Source: Punica granatum
Taxonomy: Eukaryota > Streptophyta > Magnoliopsida > Myrtales > Lythraceae
Direction: 5' to 3'
Assembly: GCF_007655135.1 (NCBI RefSeq)
Contig: NC_045129.1
Span: 19,690,274-19,754,273, forward strand
Length of the DNA stretch: 64,000 nucleotides
How positions within the stretch are numbered: position 1 is the stretch's first letter; each line of letters begins with the position of its first letter. Shown piece by piece: positions 8,725-19,432 of this stretch. A program made the position numbers and the translations under genes. The notes under the pieces are model-generated. The model had not been told where the DNA came from. It saw nothing but the letters and a program-made list of their open reading frames with translations, and ran no database searches.

Positions 8725-10364
8725 GTGAAGCCACCGAATGTCCGCGCAAACCCTCTCCCCGATCATGGATCAGGTTCAGGACCTTCTATCAACATGATCA
8801 GCATCGCTTCTATCAAAGAGGAAGAAGACGCGCAGAAGACCTCAATTCCCTTTATTGTCAATTATGCTCCGACAAATGATGCATTTACATCTGACGTCCC
8901 ATTCGTTATCGAGGTTCTTGCGAAGGAGCCATACCAAGACCGTCGAGTTCCTTGGGATTATGGGAATGAGGTTGCCAACATGGAGCATGAGATGAGTGCG
9001 ATGGGCATCACGCGCTCAGGACGAGTTTATCAGGGTCCAGAGTCTACAGACAAAGGGAAAGCCCCTGTTATTACATCCTCAGCCGTTCCAGAAGCCGTGC
9101 CAGTCTTTACAAAGAAGGTCACCGATCAAGAAGCGGACGCTTTCATGAAAGTGATCATGGCAAGTGAGTACAAAGTGGTGGAGCAAATGGGCAAGTCACC
9201 CGCCCATATCTCGCTCCTCGCGTTGCTTTTGAGCTCCGAGCCACATCGGAATGCTTTGTTGAAAGTCCTCACCGCGGCACAAGTCCCAAAAGACACGGCA
9301 CCGGATAATATCGAGCAGACTGTTAGTTCAATCTTCTCGAATCAGATATCCTTTGCAGATGATGAGCTTCCATCCGAAGGTCAGGAACCCTTACGGGCAT
9401 TGCACATAGTCTGTAAGTGCAACAATCACATTGTTGGTCGAGTCATGATCGACAACGGCTCTGCTCTCAACGTTTGCCCCGTCTCCACACTGAAACAGAT
9501 GAACGTGGACATGAGCCGCATCCGTGCAAGCAAGACCACTGTTCGAGCCTTTGATGGCTCTAGGAGAGAAGTGAATGGAGAAATCGATCTCCTGATCGAT
9601 GTGGGTCCTTGCTCATTCTCTGTCACCTTTTAGATCCTCGAGATACCCAATGCTTTCAGTCTCTTGCTCGGGAGACCATGGATTCACGCCGCCGGCGCTG
9701 TTCCTTCGTCGCTGCACCAGAAACTGAAGTTCTTCGTCGAAGGTAAGCTTATCACTGTCAACGGTGAGGAAGACTACGCAGTCTACAAGGAGACAGCCGT
9801 TCCTTACATCAGCATTGGAGAAGATTAGAATCTTCCCTTTCACTCTTTCAACACGATTTCCGTAATCCGAGACTACGGAAAAGTCGGTCCATCACGAACC
9901 GATCGTATGATTGGAAAGGTTCTGTTGAAGAACGATTACGTCCCCGGAACTGGACTTGGGGCACGTGCACAGGGAATCCTTCGACCGATTGAAATGGAGG
10001 AATACCGCAATAGGAGGGGACTTGGCTTTCGCCCCTCCTGTCATGAGATCGTGCAGTCTCGCCGTGGAAAGCATCTACACCGCCTTGCTGTACATTACGA
10101 AAAGCTCTTCAGGGGCATTCTGGTTCCACCACTCTCACAGTTTTTTGCAGCACCACCGCAGATCATGGGAGGCACCTCCGATAGCCCAATCACTGAAACA
10201 GATGACTTCTCTTCGGATGCAGTTGAAGCGTTTTTGGCTTTGCCAGCCATATATGCCGTCACTGAGGAGACATCTTCCAGGGTTCATATCCGCCCTGTAC
10301 GGGAGGATGAGGAGCTTACCAACTGGACTTCAGTTCCGCTCTACTCGGCCGTAGTTGCCGATGT
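8725..10364 (+). pseudogene. pol: Protease and G-patch region of element A (broken)
   Basis: This continues the polyprotein in the shifted frame. The retropepsin active site is at 9451-9459 in VMIDNGSALNV, giving D-N-G-S instead of D-T/S-G; D-N-G-S is shared by B, C and D, so it is a lineage trait. Downstream, GTGLGARAQG and RRGLGF (9901-10040) form a G-patch-like module, a glycine-rich RNA-binding motif. Two stops interrupt the frame: TAG at 9631-9633 (Gln in C) and TAG at 9826-9828 (Glu in C). The frame ends in a TAA at 10366-10368 that falls inside the proposed intron. Confidence 0.87.
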
Positions 10365-10555
10365 GTAAGACGGTCTTTATATATAATGCTACCTGTGTGT
10401 CGACAACGCCATAAGCCACAAAACAGAAGAGGGGTTTTTGTTATGGCTTGTTAATAAAATCCCTACATGCTTTTTGAATTTTTGTGTCTAGATTCTCTCT
10501 CTCATGCTTACTTCTAGCATCTTTAATTTCTAAAACAATTCGCTTTCGTGTCCAG
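10365..10555 (+). other. Intron between protease and RT, element A (191 nt)
   Basis: The donor is GATGT|GTAAGAC and the acceptor TGTCCAG|GCTCC. Removal takes out the TAA and joins GAT-GT to G-CTC, keeping the reading frame (A-D-V then L-Q-S-N). The 3' half is T-rich, as in plant introns. A GCCATAA...TTATGGC inverted repeat lies in the middle. An intron between pro and RT is an established trait of Ogre elements, and B and C have it at the same place. Confidence 0.82.
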
Positions 10556-12320
10556 GCTCCAATCGAATCCAAATCACCGATGCAACGATTCGAATTCGTC
10601 CGAAACACACCTCAGAAAGTCCCTACCCATATACTTCGGGGAAGGACTTGACGAGGACGGTCGCGTGCCCGAGATAGAAGAGAGTTTGCATCGTCTTGAA
10701 AACCATCAACTCACTTCGATCGAGCCAACCGAAGAGATCAACATAGGCACCACAGAAGAGCAACGCACCCTAAGGATCGGGACGGATCTCGACCCCGCAC
10801 AGAGAGCCCGGATGATCGATTTCTTGTCAGAGTATCAAGAAGTCTTCGCTTGGTCTTATACCGATATGCCAGAGGAGGTCGTCAAACAGGTGGATGCGGG
10901 ATTCTTAGAGGTATGCAATTACTCTGAATGGGTAGCTAACGTGGTGCCAGTGGAAAAGAAGAATGGGAAGGTCAGAGTCTGCATCGACTATCGAGACCTT
11001 AACAAGGCCAGTCCTAAGGATAACTTCCCGCTGCCCCATATCGACGTCTTGGTGGACAATACAGCACGCCACACACAATTCTCCTTCATGGATGGTTTCT
11101 CTGGATACAATCAGATTCAGATGGCCGAAGAGGATAAGATCAAAACGACGTTCATCACGATGTGGGGTACGTTTTGTTACAAGGTCATGCCTTTTGGTCT
11201 CAAAAACGCTGGGGCAACCTATCAGTGGGCAATGGTCACTCTATTTCATGACATGATGCATAAAGAGATAGAGGTTTACGTCGACGACATGATTGCAAAG
11301 TCCAAAGCAGGTGAAGATCATCTTGTCAACCTCAGGCGGCTATTTGATCGTCTCAGGAAGTACAAACTCCGACTCAACCCAACGAAATGCACTTTCGGCG
11401 TCAAGTCAGGAAAATTGCTAGGGTTTGTAGTCAGCGAAAAGGGCATCGAGGTTGATCCCGACAAAGTCAAGGCGATCATGGAATTGCCCCCTCCATCGAC
11501 AGTGCGCGAAGTAAGGAGTTTCCTAGGACGGCTGAATTACATCGCACGTTTCATTGCAAATTTAACAGACAAGTGCCAACCACTCTTCTGTTTGCTTCGC
11601 AAAAATGCAGCGGTTGAATGGGATGACGAGTGTCAGAAAGCTTTTGATACAGTCAAGGCATACCTAGTTCAGCCACCGGTGTTGGTTCCACCTTCACCGG
11701 ATCGTCCTCTCATTCTGTACCTGACAGTACGCCGACAATCCATCGGATGCATGTTAGGGCAAAAGGACGATTCCTCTCATGCAGAGCGAGCAATTTATTA
11801 TTTAAGCAAAAAGTTCACTGAAGGGGAGTCCAACTACCCTGAGATAGAGAAGATGTGTTGCGCACTCGTTTGGGTCATGCAAAGGCTCCGGCAATACACT
11901 CTCTACCATACTGTTCGCCTGCTGTCAAAGACAGATCCTTTGAAGTATCTACTCAGCAGTCCGTCCTCCATGAGGAACATAGCAAAATGGCGTTGCCAAC
12001 TGACGGAGTATGACATCGAATACGTATCACGCACGTCAGTGAAGGGCCAAGCAATTGCAGATCATCTGGCGGAGTTTCCGATCGAGGACGACACACCGAT
12101 CAACCCTAACTTTCCAGATGAAAGGATCCTCCAAGTGAGTAATGAGGAAGAGACTCTAGGATGGAAGATGTACTTTGACGGTGCAGTCAATTCCACTGGG
12201 TCTGGTATCGGCGCGGTGCTGATATCCCCTGAGGGGCGTCATTTCCCTGTTGCAGCGAAGATTGATTTCCCTTGCACCAACAACATAGCCGAATATGAAG
12301 CTTGTATCCTCGGTTTGCAG
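10556..12320 (+). pseudogene. pol: Reverse transcriptase, RNase H and start of archaeal-type RNase H, element A
   Basis: RT copies RNA to DNA; its YVDD catalytic motif is at 11277-11288, preceded by CIDYRDLNKASPKDNFPLP and KNAGATYQ. Compared with C, 37 codons are missing at about 10869, between DMP and EEVVKQ, removing the start of the RT fold. The first RNase H (about 11640-12080) has LYLTV where the catalytic TDAS normally sits, so its first Asp is absent. The second RNase H begins with MYFDGAVNS (Asp at 12178-12180) and TNNIAEYEA. One missing G after 12320 shifts the frame within LGLQ-AA. Confidence 0.88.
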
Positions 12321-13885
12321 CCGCAATCTACCTCAAAGTCAAGGAGTTAAAAGTGTTTGGCGATTCTATGCTCACAATCTTCCAGACGCTTAAACAATGG
12401 AAGACAAAAGATCCAAAGTTGGTGTCATATCATGAGTACCTCGAAGAGTTGACAGAGAACTTCAAAGATATCTCATTTACGTACACCCCACGCATGAAGA
12501 ACCAGTTCGCAGATGCACTTGCAACGCTCGCATCCATGGTGAGCATTACGAAGGAGAATCTCATAGAACCTCTCGAGTTTGAGATTGCTCAGGGCCTTGC
12601 CCATTGCGATGTAATTGATGCTGTTGACGGCAAACCGTGGTACGCAGACATCAAGCACTTGCTGCAAACAGGTCAATTCCCAGCGTTCACCGATCGTCAT
12701 GACCGGAGGACTCTACGCCGCATTGCGGCACACTTTTTCCTGAGTGGCGAGACTCTCTACCGTCGTTCATTCGATGCTACACTACTTCGGTGTGTCGACG
12801 AGAATGAGGCACAACGCCTCATGGAAGAAGTGCACAAAGGAAATTGCGGACCTCATATGAATGCACTCATGCTAGCAAAGAAGCTCATGCGACTCGGGTA
12901 CTTCTGGTCTACCATGGAGACCGACTGGGTCAAGCATGTCAGACACTGTCACTTGTGTCAAGTCTACGCGAATCATATCAGAGCACCACCCAACGAGCTC
13001 CATCCAATGGCTGCTCCGTGGCCATTTTCAATGTGGGGCATGGACGTGATTGGTCCAGTCAACCCTAAAGCATCCAATGGACATTTGTTCATACTGGTAG
13101 CTATCGATTACTTCACCAAGTGGATCGAAGCTATCACCCTTGCGTCAGTCACTGCAAAGGCCGTGGCTCGCTTCCTCAAACGCGACATCATTGCGCGATA
13201 CGGGGTCCCTGCGACTCTCATCACCGACAATGCCAAGAACCTGAATAATAAGCTCATTGACGAGCTCTGTGCACAGTTCAGGATCCAACATCGTAATTCC
13301 TCTCCATATCGTCCATAAATGAATGGTGCGGTAGAGGCAGCGAATAAGAATATAAAGAAAATCATCGAAAAAATGACGGTGAATTACAAGGACTGGCATG
13401 AGATGCTCCCGTTTGCACTCTTGGCATATCGGACTTCTATCTGCTCATCCACCGGGGTAACCCCGTATTCTTTGGTCTACGGCATGGAAGCGGTTCTTCC
13501 AATCGAAGTGGAGATTCCCTCCATGAGGGTTCTTGCCGAGTCCAAACTCGAGGAAGCAGAATGGGCGAAGCAACGCTATGAACAGCTTAATCTCATCGAC
13601 GAGAAGCGGCTAACTGCACTTTGCCACGGTCAGTGCTATCAGCAAAGAATGGCTCGAACATTCAACAAAAAAGTTCGTCCTCGCAAGTTCAGCCCCAGCG
13701 ACCTCGTTTTGCGAAAAGTTTTACACATCGCCCCAGATTCCAGGGGCAAGTTCGCTTACAAGTATGACGGTCCATTCATCGTTAAAGAAGTCTTTGACGG
13801 AGGGGCAATCATTCTCAACGATATGGACGGAAACGAGAACGCTCTTTCGGTCAATGCTGATGCTCTGAAGAAATACTATCCGTGA
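12321..13885 (+). pseudogene. pol: End of archaeal-type RNase H and integrase, element A
   Basis: The frame restarts with the third and fourth aRH acidic residues (FGDSML and NQFADALA). Integrase follows with an HHCC zinc-binding region (VHKG, CGPH, HCHLC; about 12830-12960) and the D,D,E core: Asp in GMDVIG (13043), Asp in LITDNAKN (13226), Glu in AVEAAN (13334). The C terminus has the GPF-type motif YKYDGPFIVKEV and ends at TGA 13883-13885 without a chromodomain, as in Tat. TAA at 13316-13318 replaces a Gln codon between the second Asp and the Glu. Confidence 0.9.
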
Positions 13886-14056
13886 TGGTGTTTCTCTTAT
13901 CCCACTGCGGATGTTTTCTCAAATGCACATTACATTTTATCTTTCTTTGCATGTACAGTTCCCAACACTTTTAATTTCGTTAACTCATGTACTCCCATCT
14001 TCTGCTCTTTCCCTTTTCTCTGAATTTTTCCTGAGAGAAAAAGAATGGATTTCCTG
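13886..14056 (+). other. Start of the element A 3' untranslated region
   Basis: This is non-coding sequence after the integrase stop, T-rich and without any repeat I can recognise. It leads into the stem-loop array. Confidence 0.6.
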
Positions 14057-14336
14057 CTAGGTTGAAAACCTCTTTGAGGCGGCCTAGGCAAAAATTAGGG
14101 AATGAGAGGCACGGTTTAAAATCCCGCAAAGGGGAACCGTGGCAAAAGGAGAGCATGAATCAAAATCCTCGCTAGGCTGAAAACCCGAAAAGGGCGGTCT
14201 AGGCAAAAGTTAGAGGAATCGAGAGGTGCGACCAGACCCAATACGGATGATCGTAGCAAAAGGTGAGATCTAAATGAGAGAAATGTCAAACAAAACACCC
14301 CGTTAGGTCGTCACGCGTCTTGCGACCTAGGCAAAA
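14057..14336 (+). other. Array of five stem-loops each followed by GCAAAA (element A)
   Basis: Hairpins are at 14057-14087, 14110-14141, 14172-14202, 14227-14255 and 14304-14330, each followed at once by GCAAAA. Hairpins 1, 3 and 5 use CTAG- or TAGG-type outer arms and are followed by nTTAG-like sequence; 2 and 4 use CACGGTT/AACCGTG and TGCGA/TCGTA and are followed by GGnGAG. C and E have the same five in the same order with altered but still paired arms. The function is unknown: packaging, export, translation or 3'-end formation are possible. Confidence 0.7.
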
Positions 14337-15015
14337 ATTATGGGACCTTCGGCAGCTCGACCACGAAATGACAGCTACATTCAGCATGCAGCGGCAACAA
14401 ATAGTGGTTTGACAGTCTTCGATGCAAGCAAACTCTCTTTTACTCTCAGAGCATGAGACACGTTTCGACATACAGTCGAATCTTTGTATCCTTGATTTGG
14501 AGGATCCCAAAGAATCCCCCTATACCCTTATGCAAATTCTACAGGTCATGCCTGTTCTGTAAAAAGCCTTTCTTGTCAAATCACAAACCTAGCGGGATAC
14601 GACCATCCCTTTAAATGGTCATCAAGTTCAAATCCCCAAAGCATTATTATTCAGACTTCTTTCTACATCTTCATTATGGCTGTAGAGTAGAACTGACAAC
14701 TACTGTTAGCTCCCATGGTTCTATATGCAGGAACGAAGATGTGAACCTCGGAAGAAGTCTTTCTTTGATGAATGCATGTCTGCCTTATGCTAAGGACCAC
14801 AACTAAAATCCAAGGAGAAGTCTTCAGGATAATACTCCATGCATTCAATCGCATCACAATCAGTTGGCAAACAATGAAACATTCTGCCACTACATCGATT
14901 GCAACACGGACAAGCTCAGTGACGGAGGAAGCACAATGATTCCTTCCACACCTCACGCAACTCCCCAACGTTTGCATTTACTTTTTGCAATGCATCCCAT
15001 GCAATTTACTTTTTT
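14337..15015 (+). other. Conserved 3' untranslated segment, element A
   Basis: The part around 14400-14525 is shared with C and E (AAGCAAACTCTCTT and TATCCTTGATTTGGAGGATCC in similar order). The remainder up to the 30-bp repeats is not recognisable to me and has no convincing ORF. Confidence 0.55.
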
Positions 15016-15345
15016 GCATTTCGGGTACGTCCCGACTACTTTTCCGCATTTCGGGTACGTCCCGACTACTTTCCTGCATTTCGGGTACGTCCCGACTACT
15101 TTTCCGCATTTCGGGTACGTCCCGACTACTTTTCCTGCATTTCGGGTACGTCCCGACTACTTTTCCGCATTTCGGGTACGTCCCGACTACTTTTCTGCAT
15201 TTCGGGTACGTCCCGACTATTTTTCGCACTTCGGGTACGTCCCGACTACTTTTCCTGCATTTCGGGTACGTCCCGACTACTTTCCGCACTTCAGGTACGT
15301 CCCGACTACTTTTCCGCATTTCGGGTACGTCCCGACTACTTTTCT
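15016..15345 (+). repeat. 30-bp tandem repeat, block 1 (11 copies)
   Basis: The unit is about GCATTTCGGGTACGTCCCGA followed by CTACTTTTCC, with lengths of 29-31 bp. Each unit has TCGGG-TACGT-CCCGA, a 5-bp stem with a 5-nt loop. Because the period is near 30, ORFs stay open on both strands with repeated peptides; I do not call these genes. Confidence 0.93.
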
Positions 15346-15487
15346 GCACCATGCAAACCGCCGGGCAAAACACCCCGCACCTTGCAAACCCGCGGGGCAA
15401 CACGCCCCGCACCCCGCAAGTCCATTGGGTAGGCGCCTTTGAACCATGTTGTTCATTCGGTATGCGCCCCGTGCATATTACAAACCC
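15346..15487 (+). other. Spacer between tandem-repeat blocks
   Basis: This GC-rich stretch carries short imperfect repeats (CCGGGCAAAACACCCCGCACC, CGGGGCAACACGCCCCGCACC). It separates the two 30-bp repeat blocks and may be a second, decayed repeat type. Confidence 0.6.
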
Positions 15488-15694
15488 TTCGGGTACGTCC
15501 CGACTACTTTTCCGCATTTCGGGTACGTCCCGACTACTTTTCCGCATTTCGGGTACGTCCCGACTACTTTTCCTGCATTTCGGGTACGTCCCGACTACTT
15601 TTCTGCATTTCGGGTACGTCCCGACTACTTTCCTGCATTTCGGGTACGTCCCGACTACTTTCCTTCACTTCGGGTACGTCCCGACTACTTATCT
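15488..15694 (+). repeat. 30-bp tandem repeat, block 2 (7 copies)
   Basis: These are the same units as block 1, giving 18 copies in total. They lie about 180 bp before the polypurine tract, in the 3' untranslated region, where Ogre/Tat elements are known to carry hypervariable tandem repeats. Confidence 0.93.
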
Positions 15695-15875
15695 GTTTAG
15701 GGGTCCATCCCCTCAGGTTCATCCTGACTTTTACATTTCTGCATCAGGTATAACATCCCCACATATCCAAAGTAAGAGGGAGAAGACTGTTATCGGAAAT
15801 TCCAGGTCAATCATTGCTATCAAATTGGGGCGCTTCTGAAGTCTTTGGCTGCATCCTCTATTCGAGCATGCAGTC

Positions 15876-15889
15876 AAAGAGGGGCAAGC
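15876..15889 (+). promoter_or_regulatory. Polypurine tract, element A
   Basis: AAAGAGGGGCAAGC abuts the 3' LTR and would prime plus-strand DNA synthesis. The identical motif adjoins the C LTR (40430-40443) and the D/E LTR (62085-62098) on the minus strand. Confidence 0.88.
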
Positions 15890-18800
15890 TGTCAGCACCC
15901 CATTTTGGCTCACCTTTCCAAACGATGATATCAGCAATGATCCAAGCCACAACTTGAGCAGAATACAGAAAAACGACTTAACAGAGCAGAAAATCACTAT
16001 TCATCCTCAAGTCGGCAAAATCGGGCAAATGACACATGCATATGACAGAAGGACTCCAGGGGTCACCAAAGGGTAATAGAGTGACTAGAGAGCTCAGCAA
16101 TATCCAAAACCGGCATTTTCAGTATATCACACGGACAGTTCTATTTTCCGATAGTTCGCTCGATCATCGGAAGACAGCCAATATTGGACCCCAAAAATCC
16201 ACTCCAATTCCAAACAGATGAAAAGTGTCCCCAAAGGCATTTTGCAAATCATCTGCTCTATACAGAACAACTTTCTGTATACAGACAACTTTTCAGTGGA
16301 AGTCCAAAAATGCCGGTTTCTCGAAGAAAAGTTAATTCCAAATATCAGATGCGGCCATGCCCCTCAATCATACAGAGCACGAGCAATGCTTCATATTGTC
16401 TTTTAGAAGCCATACAGACACTCTAAATGACTTCCGAATGACAAAACGGGCATACCCTTCTTCGGAAGAGCGTAACCGGAGACTGGTCTGATGGAATTAC
16501 AGCAAACGAAGTTCACACTACATTGCTCTGAAAACTCCGGCGGACATACGCAATTGGGCAAAACAGACAGCAAAACCCTTCACGGTTTCCCGAGTAACCT
16601 CCGAGGGGCACAAAAGGCCATTTTCAGTGAAAATCCATATCCGGAGGTCCTCTTTGGGGAAACTTGACGCCGGATGCTTACCTTACACAATGCTAGCCTT
16701 CTCAAGGCTCAATGTGGAATTGTCGGAATGAATCACACAACTCATCTAGACCCCTCGAGCAGTGCTTTAAGGGTCTCAGATGCACTTTTCATATCCTTAG
16801 AGGCCCGATCTCAGCAAACAGAGATCGCAGTAATCTCCGGATCGCCCAAGAAACTCAGAAAGCAATCTGAGAAATCCAGTTTCGGCCTCCTAGGACATCT
16901 CCGGTTCCATATTTGTATTTACCGGCTTAAGGGACAAGGGCCCACGTAATTTGACAATTTATGTCAAAATGACCGACGTGGGATGCAGATACAAGATATG
17001 CTGTCAGAAGTGGGTAACCTCGCTCTGAATGCATAAAAGGAGCAAAACCGGCTTCCAAGCCTCATACAGACATTTGGCAATTTCTCACGGAAAATGCCAA
17101 TCTCGGACTCATTAAATCCATTTCCTCGCGTATATCGATAATTCGACGTTCAATTCGAACCACGAACTTCGAATGCGCGATCAATCGAGACCCGAGCTTT
17201 TTCCCGGTTTCTCCTCTTCGGTCGTGGGACCCACGGGCTATTCAAGATGAGTCACCCTTTACTCTAGAAGCTTCTTCTTCTTCTTCAATGCAAGAAGCCA
17301 ACTTGCACTCTTGCTTGAAAATATCCAAGAGTTTGAAGACAACACTCAAGCCTCCATCAATGCTCATCAATGCTCATCAATGTCTTATCTCTTCTTCATT
17401 AATGCAATGGAAGAGGATGAGGCTTGATATTTTCTAAGCATGGGGGTTAAGAGCACTTGCTTTTGCTAATTGTGTCATTAGCTTTGCCTATAAATGGCCC
17501 AAAAGTGATTAAGATAATCACTTCTCCTCTTACACACTCGCTCCAACCTTTCTCTTTCAAGAAATCCTCTCAAGCTCCATAGCCAAGAACACTCAAGAAC
17601 CAGAAAACTTCAGCCCTTAGAAGGAAGAGAAAAGAAAACCTAAAAGATCAAAAGAGAGCCTTGAGTTCTTAAGTCGGCAGCCGATGTTTATCATCCCGAC
17701 TTAAGCTCAAAATTTCTCAAACTTCATATCCCACTCATTTTGGACCCATGGAGTTCATTGGTGAAATTGGTTTTTCCATTTGAAGTTTTTAAATTATTGT
17801 TTCAGGTCAAATAGTGCATTTCGGGTGAAATCGCTACTCTCGGGTGAATAGTGACCCGCCAGCGCCAGCCGCGCGCACGCCCGCGCGCGCGCGCCGCGCG
17901 CACGCGCGCGCCGCGCACGCCCGCGCACGCCCGCGCGCCTGCCCGCACGCACGCGCACGCCCGCGCCCCACGCACGCCCGAGCGCCCCGCCCACACGCCT
18001 GCACGCCGCGCGCCTGCCCGCGCCCCGCGCACACCGCGCGCCTCCCGTGCATTCCAGCCGCATTCCCCGTGCACCTAGCTCCCCGAACGTGCATCCTTTG
18101 CACCCGAGCATCCTTCCAAGCGTTCAACCGAGTCACCCGACTCTCGGACACTTCCCCGACTCTTTCCTCGTATCCCGAGGCTAGGTAAATCACTCTTGAC
18201 TTAGAGGAGTTAGGGCTTTTTATATTTTTGCATGGCTATGGACTATTATGGTATTTTATGCATACTTCACTTGCAAGACTTAACTTTTATGCAATTTTAT
18301 GTTATATTATGCGTGTGTGTTACCTTATAACTTGCTAGCATGTCGGAAAAAGGTTTGGATTGTTGTTTGGAAGACCATCCCGACCCGGAAATGGCAAGTG
18401 AGCTCACGGCCAAGTCTTTAAATGGGATGGCCGAGACTTGAGTTGTTCTTTTCGGGTTAAGATTGGTCTCCTTAGCCCGATCCAAGTTATTTTTCGAGTT
18501 TATTTTGTTGTTCTTGCATGCATGAAGCCGGTATTATTTTATCGATTCCTTAAATAACATGTTTGTGAATGTTTGCATGTTTAAATGAGTTAATCAAATC
18601 ATGGTAATACCGGCTTTTGTCAAAACGTGTTATTCATGATGTTTGATGTTTGAGCATGCGAAAAATGATTAAACCAAGACAAGGAAATTCTTTGTGATTT
18701 GAATCGAGCCATGAGAGTATTCGGCCATCTTTGACAAGGTGAAGCCGAGGGCTTCTTAGCCCTTTTTGGATCAAGAATGATTTCCTTATTTCGAGTTTAA

Positions 18801-18932
18801 TTCATTTCTCGGATTGTACGAAAGTGTAATTTCGATATTTCCACGATTCCCATGTTAAAACATCGATTACATGTCTTTTCAAAACAAAACATGCATGGAT
18901 TCGGGTATCGTTGACACATTCGGGTCCGTACA
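15890..18932 (+). repeat. 3' LTR of element A (3,043 bp)
   Basis: A near-identical copy of 1352-4337 with the same TG and CA ends. The TATA box is at 17488-17497 and the 10-bp inverted repeat at about 17669-17706. It is longer than the 5' LTR mainly because of the CpG-dense simple repeat. It has the same 1,967-bp internal deletion relative to F, so that deletion preceded this insertion. Confidence 0.95.
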
Positions 18933-18937
18933 CTCGC
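18933..18937. repeat. Target-site duplication of element A, right copy (CTCGC)
   Basis: Matches 1347-1351. Confidence 0.93.
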
Positions 18938-19430
18938 GGTTTCGGTTCGCGCAGGGAATCGACCATCACGGTTCGATGAACTGTAACGCTAAGATAGTGA
19001 ACCGATTCCTTGACGCACAAGCCTACTCATCTTTCGGACTCTTGGCCCAACTTGATCAATTCATCGACTTTACAGTGTCAAAACGGGCGAGTCAGATGCA
19101 ACCCTAAATCACGCGGTAAATAAATTAAACGGCAAGCCTAGCAAATTAGAGTATCGAAAGGGCGTGCGGGATATAGGCCCGCACGTAATAGAACCCCCGA
19201 ATTCGGAATTTTCGGTTCCGCATGACCATTGCCTTAGCATTTAGGTGTACCCCGTACCCCTAGACCCGGGTAACTTGCCGGCCCTCGACCTTCGGGTCGT
19301 AAAATGGTAAGTGGCGACTCCTTCTCACGTGCGTCCATCGCGCATCCCCGGGAAGGTGAACACTCCCAAGCCGCGTTTGCATAGGCTTCGCGCATGCGTG
19401 CCCCGACGAGATTAAATTCGGGTGCGCACA
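18938..19430 (+). repeat. Partial LTR O1 (right piece) with its CA end
   Basis: This continues the LTR interrupted at 1351 and ends in CGGGTGCGCACA, the same end as the LTRs of B, C and D. It is not followed by a primer-binding site, so it is either the 3' LTR of an element lying left of the window or a solo/truncated LTR. It abuts the 112-bp repeats at 19431. Confidence 0.85.
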
Positions 19431-19432
19431 GC

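Larger units (their letters stand above)
1352..18932 (+). mobile_element. Element A: complete Tat/Ogre-like Ty3/gypsy retrotransposon
   Basis: The element runs 17.6 kb from TGTCAGC to CCGTACA and is flanked by the CTCGC duplication. In order it holds 5' LTR, PBS, leader, ORF1, gag, protease with G-patch, intron, RT, RNase H, archaeal-type RNase H, integrase, hairpin array, 30-bp tandem repeats, polypurine tract and 3' LTR. The two LTRs differ at roughly 1% of sites over their first 1.3 kb (counted by eye), so insertion is fairly recent. Gag-pol nevertheless has four in-frame stops, two frameshifts and a 37-codon deletion, so A could move now only with proteins supplied by other copies. Confidence 0.95.

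Noticed and set aside
15016..15694. CRISPR-like direct repeats
   Set aside because: Units are contiguous with no unique spacers, no cas genes, and the setting is a plant retrotransposon 3' UTR.
14864..15839. Long ORFs on both strands over the 30-bp repeats (repeated FGYVPTTF and FRVRPDYFS peptides)
   Set aside because: A near-30-bp repeat without stops opens several frames at once; unit lengths vary between 29 and 31 bp, which breaks any one frame, and there is no homologue in C or E.
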